Shown piece by piece: positions 1 to 10,369 of a stretch of DNA of 64,000 nucleotides. This DNA is from Arachis hypogaea (Eukaryota > Streptophyta > Magnoliopsida > Fabales > Fabaceae): positions 119,208,692 to 119,272,691 of the forward strand of contig NC_092055.1 of the NCBI RefSeq assembly GCF_003086295.3, given 5' to 3'. The translations under genes and the position numbers were made by a program. The first letter of the stretch is position 1. The number at the start of each line of letters is the position of its first letter. Below the pieces are notes generated by a model, which was not told where the DNA came from, did no database searches, and saw only the letters and a list, made by a program, of their open reading frames with translations.

Positions 1-514
1 AAATGATTGCGGTAAAAAACAATCGCACTAGAATATTACACGAAAAGAATAAGTTGGAGTAAGAACAATCATTAAATTATCAAAAGAATAATATAATAGA
101 ATGAGTATATAAAAAATACTATAAAAAATTATAAATTATACCTTAAAAGAATCAACTTCGATGAAAAACAAAAAATACATTCTTATTCTATAAAGTAGTC
201 AAGGAAGAATAATAAATTAAAAAATATGAATTGACTTTCAAATGTAGACTCACGAACCACAAAAAATACTATATATAACCTTTATTAGAACAAAAATAAT
301 TATATAAATTAGTTATTATTAAGTTAATTTTTTATTATTTACATCATACATCATATATTTGCTGTGATTGAATAAGTCATTATCATATCATATACATTTT
401 TATCATGATTAGAATCATAGATTTTTGTTTTAATTTTTTAAGGTAGATATCAATATCAACCTGCCAGAAATTACGATTAATTTAAAATTATATTACAGTA
501 ATTGAAAATTAAAA

Positions 515-665
515 TTATTGACAATTAACATAATTATGTATTAAATGCTGATTTGAAGTATAATTATAAAAAAATTATTGACAATTAACATATTAACATA
601 ATTATGTATTAAATGCTAATTTGATGTATAATGATTGACAATTAATATAATTATGTAAAAAATAA
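515..665. repeat. Short AT-rich tandem repeat, ~60-bp unit
   Basis: The phrase ATTGACAATTAACATAATTA, followed by TGTATTAAATGCT, occurs twice, and a shortened third version follows (ATTGACAATTAATATAATTA). Units are roughly 60-75 bases and slightly diverged. No coding content. Confidence 0.6.
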
Positions 666-733
666 AACATAACAACTAAAATTAAATTTGTTAACTAATT
701 GAAGTTAGGTAGATAATGTTTGGCAATTGTTTT

Positions 734-735
<2 letters not shown>

Positions 736-780
<45 letters not shown>
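736..780. repeat. (ATT)n microsatellite
   Basis: An uninterrupted run of about 15 ATT units. Likely length-polymorphic. Confidence 0.95.
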
Positions 781-781
<1 letters not shown>

Positions 782-904
782 AATGGATCACCATTAACAT
801 AACAACTTGCTACTAATAAAATTAAAAGTGCTGGTCGCTAGACTTTCTCTAAAATGATTGCATAATGAATAAAAATTAGAATTGTATCAATATAATTAAA
901 ATGA

Positions 905-1355
905 ATAAAAATATTCTCGATTGATAATTAGTTTAATAATGCATTAAATATTAATTTTATATAATTATAATAAAAATATTTTCCTAAATTAACATATCAT
1001 GCATTATTCATTAAATGCTAATTGTAATATAATTATAATATTGTAATATAATTATAATAAATATATTTTTTTTTAAAAATAAATTTAGAAGAGAAAATAG
1101 TGCTTTCATTTTCGAGGAAAATAAATTCATGAAAAATTGACACCTTACTTTTATTAGTTGATAATGCATTAAATATTGATTTTATATAATTATAATAAAG
1201 ATATTTTTTTAAATTAGTATAATCATGTATTATTATTTAAATACTAATTGTAATATAATTATAATAAAGATATTTTTTTTAAATAAATTTAAAAGAAAAA
1301 ATAGTATTTTTATTTGGAAGAAAAAAATTCATGAAAAATTAACACCTCACTTTTA
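905..1355. repeat. Two-copy tandem duplication, ~220-250 bp
   Basis: The order AATGCATTAAATATT, TTTATATAATTATAATAAA, TACTAATTGTAATATAATT-like, then AATTCATGAAAAATTGACACC appears first at about 920-1150 and again at 1160-1350. The copies differ by substitutions and small indels. No coding content. Confidence 0.6.
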
Positions 1356-1999
1356 TTAATTAAGAAAAAAATCCAATTTTAGTATATTAAACAGATATTA
1401 TTGACCTTTTTTCTTAGAAGAACATATATTAAGAATATCATTTTCATATATTAAAATCTTTCAAAGAAATATACGTTGACATCCTTAATCTATTATATAT
1501 TATTAAAATCGAATTTCTTCGATTAATAGTATAACTAACATGGTATATTTTTAAAAGTTTTTTTTAATTTATTTTATTTAATTCATTTAATATTTTGTTT
1601 AACTACATTCACCATAACTAATCAATTATATTAATTATTTTGATTTTACTGAAACAAATAAATTAATTTTGTTTTAATTTATATTAATATTTTACTTATG
1701 AATTTTGATTAATAATTTTTAAAAGTATTATAATTAATTATTTATTTTATTTGATCGACAAAAAATTAATTACGTTAATTATTTGATTTGAATAGAATAA
1801 ATGAATTAATTTTATTTTAATTTACGTTAATTTTTTTATGTAGTTTAATTAATAGTTTTTAAAATATTATAATTTTTATATGGCATTTTTATAAGATATT
1901 TTTATTTATTTAACTTATTTTATTAAGTCAGACAATTATAATTAATTTAAATATACAAGTTCTCAATATCTTAGATAAGAGAAGGTTGAATCTATAATA

Positions 2000-2737
2000 T
2001 CTTTTAATCTTGTATACTTTTAACCAGTATTTAAGATAAAGTTACTGTAGAATCTGCAACATTAATTATGCAGGTGACATTTATTTTGTCACTCATCGAA
2101 TGAATAAGGAACAGAACAATGATGAGAAGTTAACACTCTATGATGCTATGACTTCTGTGAAGTTGATTAAGTAGGAGATAATTTCATTTTGTCTTATAAC
2201 TAGCAAAACAAAAAGAGCAGAGAAAAAAAAAATAACCCAGCCATATATCCTGGTTCAACCATGTACAATGTGGCCTATATTCAGTCTTTACCACAACGGT
2301 GGTGAAATTTTCACTATCTTTATCAAAGATTTACAAATACTAATTCCTAAGGATTCTACCTAATCCTATCAGGGACAAACCAAACTTCTAACCAAGCTTG
2401 ATTTGGCTAAGTTCACTCGCTAAACTCTCACCACTAAGTGCTCATCCAACATAGCAAGAGAAACCTCTCATATTCATAAATACAAAACAGAAGTGATAAT
2501 AAAAGAGATTAATATAATTTCTAGCTTTTCTCCAAGCTTATTCTCTTTACCTTTTCTCTCAATGATTTTTACGGATACCTCATATATTTGCCTTTTTTCA
2601 TTGATTGAAACAAAGAAAGATAAATTTAAAGAATAGAAAATTTTAATGTTAAACTATGAAGGAGAAGAAGGTATAGTTAGAAAGCTATAAAGATCCAAAT
2701 AGTGTGCTCATTCTCCTTAATTCAATTGCTGGTCCGT
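2000..2737. other. Non-coding part of copy A left of the RT stub
   Basis: Moderately AT-rich DNA shared with 51150-51865. I see no reading frame. By position it would be the 3' untranslated or remnant part of the minus-strand retroelement, but I found no polypurine tract and no matching left LTR, so the element's 3' end appears lost. Confidence 0.5.
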
Positions 2738-3115
2738 TTACCATTTTATATAAGAGTAAAGCTTCCAAAACTTGAGCTTGGTAAGGATACCGATTCTAAA
2801 CAGTAGAGCACATTTGACTTTGTCTTCTTCCCCAATCCAAGGAAGTGGATACTTATTTTTGATAGTGACCTTAGTCAACTGTCGATAATCCACGCACAAC
2901 CTCATTCCTCCATCCTTCTTCTTTACCAACAGTACTAGAGCTCCCACAGTGACACACTTGGACGAATAAACTTCTTCCCATGTAGCTCATCTAATTGCTT
3001 CTTCAGTTCTGCTAGCTCCAATGGTGACATTCAATAAGATGCTATCGAGATCAGTCCAACTCCAGGTATCAAGTCAATGCCGAAATCTATCTCTCGCTGA
3101 GGAAAAAACTCTGGT
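2738..3115 (-). pseudogene. Ty3/gypsy reverse transcriptase N-terminal stub (copy A)
   Basis: The minus strand encodes [20 protein letters not shown] followed by a KNKYPLP-like segment, the conserved start of Ty3/gypsy reverse transcriptase. The right side carries the linker seen before RT ([21 protein letters not shown]). Homology stops right after KYPLP: the catalytic region with the YxDD box, RNase H and integrase are all missing. Copy B is cut at the same place, so the truncation predates the A/B duplication or defines a deleted family. Stops and frameshifts make it non-functional. Confidence 0.8.
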
Positions 3116-3171
3116 ATGTCTTTAGAAAAAACGTCGAGAAATTCCTTCACCATTTGGATCCATTTCAGACT

Positions 3172-3600
3172 TTATCCATTGTCGTTTGAGCTAGCCATCA
3201 ACAGAATGTACCCCTCACACTTACTCCCATTACAGGTAATTTTTACAGAATTTAAATATAAAGTATGGGATAACACTGGTCCAGTAGGTACATTTTCAGA
3301 CAAAATGATAACATTCTTCTCAAAATAGTCCAGAAAAACATGGTTCTTGAATAACCAATCCAATCCTAAAATAATATCTAAACCATGTAAAGGCAAGCAA
3401 ACTAGGTCATGTGCAAAAGTTCTGTCGTCTATAACAAATTCTACTTGTCGGCATACTAGGCTAGTCAAAGCATTTTGGCATGTGGGTGTATGAACAATTA
3501 AATCAAAATTTAGTTTCAAAAAATTTAATCCCAACTCACGTGCAACAGTTAAAGAAACAAAAGAATGTGATGCATCTGAATTGTACAATACAGTTAAGAA
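3172..3600 (-). pseudogene. Ty3/gypsy aspartic protease domain, dead (copy A)
   Basis: An open stretch of about 138 codons matches the plant gypsy protease region: SHSFVSL near the start, LIVHTPTC, then CLPLHGLDIILGLDWLFKNH. The catalytic triplet, normally D-S/T-G, reads N-S-D here, so the enzyme should be inactive. It lies between gag (right) and the RT stub (left) in the usual gag-PR-RT order on the minus strand. The same segment in copy B reads D-L-G at this position. Family known; inactivity inferred from the missing residues. Confidence 0.8.
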
Positions 3601-3639
3601 GCGAGTCTTGATATAACACTAACCTTAGATTAGGGAGTT

Positions 3640-4793
3640 CAAATATACAGTATCATCAGCAATCATAGCAAATACTCGTCCTTGTTGTTGGGCCCTAACT
3701 GGTTCTTGAACAAACTTCTTTGGACAATTTCTCACCATGTGTCCTAGTTACCCGCAGTTATAACGGATAGTCGTTCCAAATTGTCAAGGCCTACCAGGAT
3801 GATTCTTCCCACACTGCTTATACGACATGTCCACTTGGACATGCTGAGGTCGTTTGTCAGCATTATGTCTTAACCTATTGCCATTTTCAATAATAGAGCA
3901 AATAGAAATGTTCCTAGCTTGCTGATTCTCTTGCACAGGTGCTCCAGGTGCCTTAAAATTCATTCTTCGTTGCGCATACCGATTGAAATTGTTGAAATTT
4001 CTTAGTGATAAACTTGGACGACTCATTTTTTATATTGCCATCTTCTTCTCGCAATCTTCCATCAATTGACTCTTCTAGCTCTGCAAAATTTTGCATTTTC
4101 AGTGGAATCAGCGAATGCATCAGCTCGTCACGAAATACGCCTTCAAACTTCAAACACTTCCATTCTTCAAAATCATCTGGAATTCTTTGACAGATCTTAG
4201 AGAATCGGCACAGATCTTCAAACCTTCGAGTGTACTCTACCACGGACATATTCCCCTATCTCAACTGCATCAATTCCATCTCCTTGGCATCATGAACTGA
4301 TCTAGAAAAGTACTTCTTGTAGAATTCTTCCTTAAAAGTATCCCAAGAAATCTCTCCAGCATTCTGTCGTAGCAACCGTTGTACTCCATGCCACCATCGC
4401 TCAACTTCTCCTTTTAGCATATATGTCGCAAAATCCACATGTTGTCCTTCTGCCACATGTTGCACTCGCAACAACTATTCTCGATACCACGGAAGTCGGA
4501 ACCAATTGTCAACTTCAGTCGCAACAAGCGTTCTCTTAAATTTAAGCGGATTCACCTTCAGAAAAACTGTGATCCCCGGTATCCTCATTACCGTTGCTAT
4601 CTTCATTCCACTCACCATTACATTCACCATTCCTCTCCCCTAAACAGTCAATTGCTCGGGTAGTAACAGTCACCGTTTCGTGCACAGCATCAGCCATGGT
4701 GTTTACGACAGCTATAACAGCATCCGCGCCGCTCCTCGAAATATTTCCTGAATTCTCACCTCACCTACTGCATCCTCGTCCTCGTGCAGCCAT
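3640..4793 (-). pseudogene. Ty3/gypsy gag-like gene, broken (copy A)
   Basis: Read from 4793 leftwards, the minus strand starts MAARGRG, a common opening of Del-type gag. It passes through a retrotransposon gag domain (VERWWHGVQRLLRQ, TFKEEFYKKYF, MELMQL) and the segment SVVEYTRRFEDLCRFS, and ends near a degenerate zinc knuckle (NCG..LGHMVRNCPKKF). The reading frame shifts several times and contains stops. The start is taken from the first ATG that continues into gag-like sequence; copy B has the same ATG at 53933. Downstream on this strand are protease and an RT stub. Confidence 0.8.
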
Positions 4794-4984
4794 TAAGATC
4801 CTGTTCACACCCAACATTCCATATTAAAGTAATCAGTCTGAATATTTTAGGTAAAGTGTGAATGGTCTCTGAAATAAATATATAGCAACAGTCATGTAAT
4901 TCATATCACAAAGATATTCTAAATGCACGAGACACAACTCAGAGTATACAATGAAATATAATTCAATCCATTTTTCTAAAAGAA

Positions 4985-5000
4985 CTGCTCTAATACCAAA
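4985..5000 (-). promoter_or_regulatory. Primer binding site, initiator tRNA-Met type (copy A)
   Basis: On the minus strand, directly after the LTR end, the sequence reads TTTGGTATTAGAGCAG. This is the TGGTATCAGAGC primer binding site used by many plant retrotransposons, with one substitution. Copy B has the canonical form. It fixes the element's orientation and its LTR edge. Confidence 0.8.
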
Positions 5001-5001
5001 T

Positions 5002-5290
5002 TGTAACGACCCGATTTTCAACACGCCATGATCATACTGAAAACTAAGCACTACTAACTTGTTTTTCTAAAACTTAAGTAATAATTATTAAGCCTGTAAT
5101 CAAATTAGTACACAATTGACATATATTTATTTTTAAAACGAATCGAATCATTGCCAAAAATTAAACAACACAAACAAATACGAAAAAATAAAGCAATACA
5201 TAAAAAAATTGTAATAATATATAATATATTCATATCTTCTATACAATATACACAAAGACAGCTTAAACCAAAATTAATTAATTTGTACAA
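5002..5290 (-). mobile_element. Partial 5' LTR of the copy A gypsy element
   Basis: The plus strand begins TGTAACGACCC at 5002, so on the element's own strand the LTR ends GGGTCGTTACA next to the primer binding site. Similarity to a uniform LTR fades near 5290, where AT-rich element-like DNA begins. The far LTR edge was not found, and no partner LTR is visible to the left. Confidence 0.65.
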
Positions 5291-5870
5291 TTATTATTAA
5301 AATTTTTTAATTTTATTTTTATATTAAAGTATTTTGTATGTATTATGTTATTTATCCTATATGTATTTATTGAAAAATAATATTAATAAATATCATATAA
5401 TCATAAAAATATTGAATTTAATAAAAATATTTGATATTTTTATTTATATATATTTATATTAATAATTATAAATCATAAAAAATATAATTAATTTAAATAT
5501 AAGTCAATATAAAATTAAAATAATATAATAAAATTATGGGACAATTTGACTATATAATCAATAATTAGTATATGAAATAATAAGAAATATGACTTAGTAA
5601 CAAAGAGAATATGTAGTACAAGATTTTTCTAGGTTCAAATTACATTTTCATCAATTTTAGAATTTTTTTTAAACGGTTCAATTGAACCGATTTTTCACCA
5701 AATTTTATCAATTTTGACCAATTTTTACCGACTTAACCAATTCTTACAGGTTCTTGACCTTGAACGATTTTTTGATTGGACCGGACTGATTAGAGACTCG
5801 ATTAACTGAATTTTTGGTTGACCAAACCAGCCCAATCCAATTTTTTAAACTATATGCGTGGGCAGTATCC
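5290..5870. mobile_element. Degenerate AT-rich element, hAT-like relic (copy A)
   Basis: AT-rich sequence including TATTTATTGAAAAATAATAT and ATCATATAATCAT, followed by a stretch rich in GGTTCAATTGAACCG-type motifs. The same order is seen at 29005-29890, and copy B carries it at 54480-55080. This looks like a non-autonomous DNA element of a 'cggttcgaaccg' hAT-type family, but I found no clean terminal inverted repeats or target duplication. Confidence 0.4.
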
Positions 5871-6320
5871 TCCTCTTTATCCAGCAATAATGACACCAGC
5901 ATCCACTGCCGTGCCATTTCCTTTCCTTTCTTCTCTTCGGAAATAAATCCTTTCAATTTTTTTTAACAATTGAGAGAGTCAAGTGTGATCTTTCACCATT
6001 AATTTCATAAATGAAACTAAAAATAAATATGAGAAAAAGAACAATAAAAAATTAAAAATCACACTTTACACTCTCAAAATTGAGAGGATCCATTCCCCTT
6101 CTCTAATCTTCTCTTTCTATTCTGATTTTGAGTTATCTCTAATATTGTTGTTAATATTATTATTCTAATTTTGATATTTGTCTTTAGTAATATTATTGCT
6201 GGTAGTGATGATATAGGGACGAGAGATGAAGTGGAATTGGAAGGTGATAGATAGTGGTTCCGACAGCAGGAACTGAACGAGGATAAACTTAACATTTTTG
6301 GAAAAAAATTAATGATTTAG
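5870..6320. other. Spacer in copy A, no gene seen
   Basis: Non-coding DNA partly shared with copy B. A short open frame on the minus strand is not conserved as a protein between the copies. Nothing functional recognised. Confidence 0.5.
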
Positions 6321-6535
6321 CCTACTTCGCAAATTCAATATATATCTTACCATTGGGTTATTGTTCAGCGGTTATTAAACTTAGTTTTAATTTACTAAAC
6401 TGACTTTACACCAGTATCAGTTTGCTACTGCACTTTGCATTTTTGGAATCTCAATTCCGATTTACGATCATCGCCTGTTCAATTTTATTCCTATTTTGAC
6501 TTGATGCTCTCAGCCAACGCATAAAATAACTAGTC
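6320..6535 (+). repeat. Small dispersed repeat, present three times in the window
   Basis: A ~200-base segment with TTGGGTTATTGTTCAGCGGT, GTGCACTTTGCATTT-like and TTTACGATCATCGCCTGTTC. Related copies lie at 55430-55735 and 34650-35105, all in the same orientation. Copies A and B continue past it; the third copy does not, so it is a separate repeat unit within the larger duplication. Confidence 0.75.
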
Positions 6536-6544
6536 CAATAGTAG

Positions 6545-7314
6545 GGAAAGAAGACCAGGGAATTTACGTGGTTCGGTCAAATGACCTACATCCACGGGAA
6601 CAATAATAACAGCATTCCACTATAAAAAATATAGAATCCACAGTACAATCTTTGAAATACACGGTGAAAACAGAAAAGAAAAAACGGTTAGGGTTGTAGG
6701 CAAATCTTCCTCCATGATGCCGCTCCGATTAAATACGTGAAACATCCTATACACACGAACACAACATATATCCACTCTACTTGAAAACATTGGAATAAGA
6801 AGCAATGTAAAGCAATAACTCGGACGCATTTTATTAGGTAAGAACATGATCCAAATAGCAACTCAGGTCAAAACAGCAGATTTCAAGTTCAGCGTGCAAG
6901 AATATATACCGTTTGAATAGATCAGCATGCATATACACGAGGACGATAAAATAATGGAGTTATGCGAACACATACACCAAAGCAGCTAAGCAACAGAACT
7001 GAACCATCAATAATCTTCGATAATGTCGCATCAGTTATTGCAAAATCCACCTTCAAAAGGTCACCAAGCATTCCAGAAAGAACGAATTAAAACTAGAGTT
7101 AATTGATATCCTCCCAAAATGAGGATAACAATAGTTGAACAACAAACGCATAAAATTCAACACCACCCGCCTACCAGTCGTATACTGTTGGAACCAACAC
7201 AACACGTACATTGCAGCATTTATTTTAGCACTGATCAGAGCCACCGAAATACCATCCTAGTACCCATTCAGTCAAACAATGCATATCAACTAGCGCACAC
7301 CCCGTAAAAGAAAC
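6545..7314. other. Well conserved non-coding block shared by copies A and B
   Basis: No protein frame is conserved here, yet the block differs less between copies than the flanking retroelement part: by eye about 15 differences in 330 bases (6550-6880) and about 6 in 205 bases (6876-7080). The protease segment shows about 13 in 150. It opens with an imperfect hairpin around CGTGGTTCGGTCAAATGACC. It merges rightwards with the modular locus to 14200. Confidence 0.55.
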
Positions 7315-8699
7315 CATCAGGAACATATAAAAATGGCCTAGATCACATAACTGCATGGCGACACTACCAAACATCCAGATCTAGAAATCCAAATGCCAAA
7401 AAATCATTGGAATAGAAGATATACATAAAATTTACTGCAAAGCTGCGAGAGATAACTGCACAAGAATGCTACTTCAAAGGCATAGAAGTTGACCTGGAAC
7501 AACCGCCCAATAGGACCAACCATTCTGTAGTGTGTCAGAAGTTAAGAATAAACACACAGAAGCGCTATTTACAAGGGCCAGTAAAACAAATTTCATAAAC
7601 AAATCCACGAAAAATATGAAACAGCTTTCCAAGACGAAACACGTGAGCGGAAAATGCAGATCTTAAAAACATCGTTCTGCTTTTACTGCTTCTGCTAGAG
7701 AGAAGATGAGGGATGCACTTGAACCATGGCATCCTACAGCAACCACTACATTTGCAGATTGAAAGTATCTTCACCACACCAGCCTACAGATATCAAATAA
7801 CAATATAGATGCGAGACGAGAGACGAGAATCAAAGAATTAAAACCAATTATCGTGCGTCCAAAAAAATAAAACCACCATAACTGCTGTAGAATCACCAAT
7901 CACCCCAACCTTTCCTTGAATACCCTTCTCTCCGCATACCGGAGCACTCGCTCGAACAGCACAGAAGTTGGTCCACAATTCTCCCAAATGAGAAAATACA
8001 AAAGGCATATCAGAAAAGTTCAGATTTCAGAAACAGCTACCAACTCCTGAATGCCATTGTGATCTTCGTTCCCCCAAGATAGAAATCAGCCAAAAAGGGG
8101 ATCCGCGAACTGCACAAAAGCAAGTTCGCAAAATGATAGTAAACCTCAATTAAAAAACCTTCGTAATTCATCATGAATTAAAATAACAAAAAGTTCCTAA
8201 ACCCTTTGCTACCACGGTAATATCCAAATCCCTAGTAAAAGATTCCCTCACCAAAATTCACCCGAGGCTACAACAAAATTGCATTCAAAGTTAAGAGGCA
8301 ATCAAGTCCCCCGAGGAGGAAAATTAATATAGATGAATAGGAGCATCATTTCCATTTCAAACTTCAGTTGCTTACCGTGCTAACTTATATTATGAATTTT
8401 AGAGGTATTTTCTCAAAGAATTCTACTAACTTGACAAATCACATAAAGAACTGAAAAGATATCTTCAAACTAAGAAGCATAAAATCATAACACGAAACAA
8501 ATAACCATGTCTAACCGGGTATATCTGACCACCTTAAGATCCTGCATTGAAAATAAATGTAAAAGTAATCCAGACGAAAACCAACATGCAATCAATAAGC
8601 AGAAAAGGGGCGATTCACAGATGTAGAAGAGTAGAATAGATGTGAGTGGTTCTAGTGTATTCTTTTGTTTATGATACACTGATGAATATATTAGCCAAA

Positions 8700-9350
8700 C
8701 GTAGAAGATCGGAAGAGGAAACTTCCAATTCAATTACAAATCCCTAAACCTGCTGAATATGAAAGCCAAATGTAGAAAAACGGAAAAGAAAAATTAAGTT
8801 GAAGATCCAAACAAAGAAGCTTTAAAAATCAGTCCCGGTTATACTTTAAATCCTTCGATACTCCAAATTGAACCCCAGTTCCTGCCAAACATAAGACACT
8901 GAACCATAGAAGAATGGAAGGGATCATGGTGAAAATCCACAAAAAAAAAATTAATAACCAGTTAAAAATCATCAGTTATACTTACGTCCTTAACACCCAA
9001 AGTCCAATTACAAATCCCTTATACTGCCAAACGGAAGAGAAAAATTTTGAAAATCCAAACAAAGAAGCAGCAGCTTTAAAAACCAGTCAAAATTATGCTT
9101 AAATCCTTCAGTACGCCAAAGTGATGTTTAGGTTGAAGACTTGAAACCCATAGAAAGTCCAATTGCAAATCCTAGCTCCTGCCAAACATAAGACACTGAA
9201 CTGTAGAGAAACAAGAGAGATTAAGGTGAAGATCCAGAAAAACCAGTCACCAGTTATGCGTACGTAGAACAAAAGACAAGATTAAGTTGAAAATCCAGAC
9301 AAGGAGAAGCTTTAAAAACTATAGGACGAAAATTTGAAAACCATTCAGAA
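8700..9350. repeat. Diverged ~200-bp modules inside the non-coding locus
   Basis: Phrases recur in the same order: CCAATTACAAATCC or a variant, CTGCCAAACATAAGACACTG, GAAAATCCAAACAAAGAAGC and CAGTCAAAATTATGC or a variant. CTGCCAAACATAAGACACTGAAC occurs at about 8880 and 9180. About three decayed units. Confidence 0.6.
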
Positions 9351-10369
9351 GTCACCCATTTAGGTGCAAAATCCTGGTTAAACCATCCAAGAAGAGGTCC
9401 TTCAATATTTCAAACTCAACTTACAATTTCCAGATGCTGCCAAACACATGGTTACTCAACATGGAAGATTGAAAGAGATGAACAGAAAAGAAGTTTCTAG
9501 TTATGCACAAAAAACAAAATCATAGTTGCAATTTGCCCAATAGAAAGTGAAATCAAAGACATCATGGTTACAGTTTCCCTTAGTAGTTAAGTAAAATCAA
9601 GACACGTTAAAAGCTAATAACAGAAAATCCTTCAATACTTCGCATGCAAGAACAGTTTAAGGCCAGCACAACAATCTACAACAGTTTTAACATAATTCAG
9701 CCCCCTCACAGCGTTCAAGCAAAATTCTCCAATTACGGGTAGTGTGACCAATTATGGCAAACGCGTATGCAGAAAGCTGAAAATAAATGAAAGAAACAGC
9801 TTGTCAAACTGATGGAAGACCAGATCAAACAAAAACACCTGAGAACAAATGGCAAAGTTGAGTTGGGAAAACTATGTGTAGACAAAATCTTGCTCCTGAA
9901 CCCCCAAAGTTAATCTCCAATACACTAAGTCGTTCAACTGCACAAAAGCATGTTCACAATTCAATTCCAATACCTCAACCAAAGAAAACACAACACCAAA
10001 AAAGAAGAACTAAAGTCAAATCCTCTTATCCTTATTAGTGAGACTGAGAACTGATAACCCCCCACAACCGATACACCGTGTGATTCTGCTCAGAGATAAC
10101 TGGAAGCATAAACAACTATACAATTCGTGTTACCGAATCCAATAACTTTTATGTGCTCGGCCAAAAATAAAAAGCGATAAAAAGCAAAAGTGATTATATA
10201 TGATACAGTCAGCATATATGGTCAACGACGACAAATAAGTGCTCATTAAACGCCTACGGTCCTATCTTGAAAGTGTGTCAACTACTAGGATGAGGGAACA
10301 ACAGGTTGGGCCTATCATCATTCTCAAAACTATCAGTCAAAATCATGAACAAAACACAAACAGCTATAC

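Larger units (their letters stand above)
1..1390. other. AT-rich intergenic spacer, no gene
   Basis: Very AT-rich DNA with no convincing reading frame or RNA gene. It holds a trinucleotide microsatellite and two small tandem duplications, listed separately. It ends where homology to the block at 50505 begins. Confidence 0.7.
1390..7314 (+). repeat. Copy A of a ~5.9-kb direct repeat
   Basis: From about 1390 (around CTTTTTTCTTAGAAGAACAT) to 7314 the sequence is collinear with 50505-56327. The shared order is: AT-rich DNA, non-coding leader-like DNA, RT stub, protease, gag, primer binding site, LTR start, AT-rich element and conserved non-coding DNA. Because several unrelated element remnants keep the same order, duplication of an already nested block is likelier than two independent insertions. 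Copy A keeps about 200 bases (7081-7280) that copy B lacks. Copy A also shows the uninterrupted sequence at the point where the Tat-lineage element sits in copy B. Confidence 0.85.
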
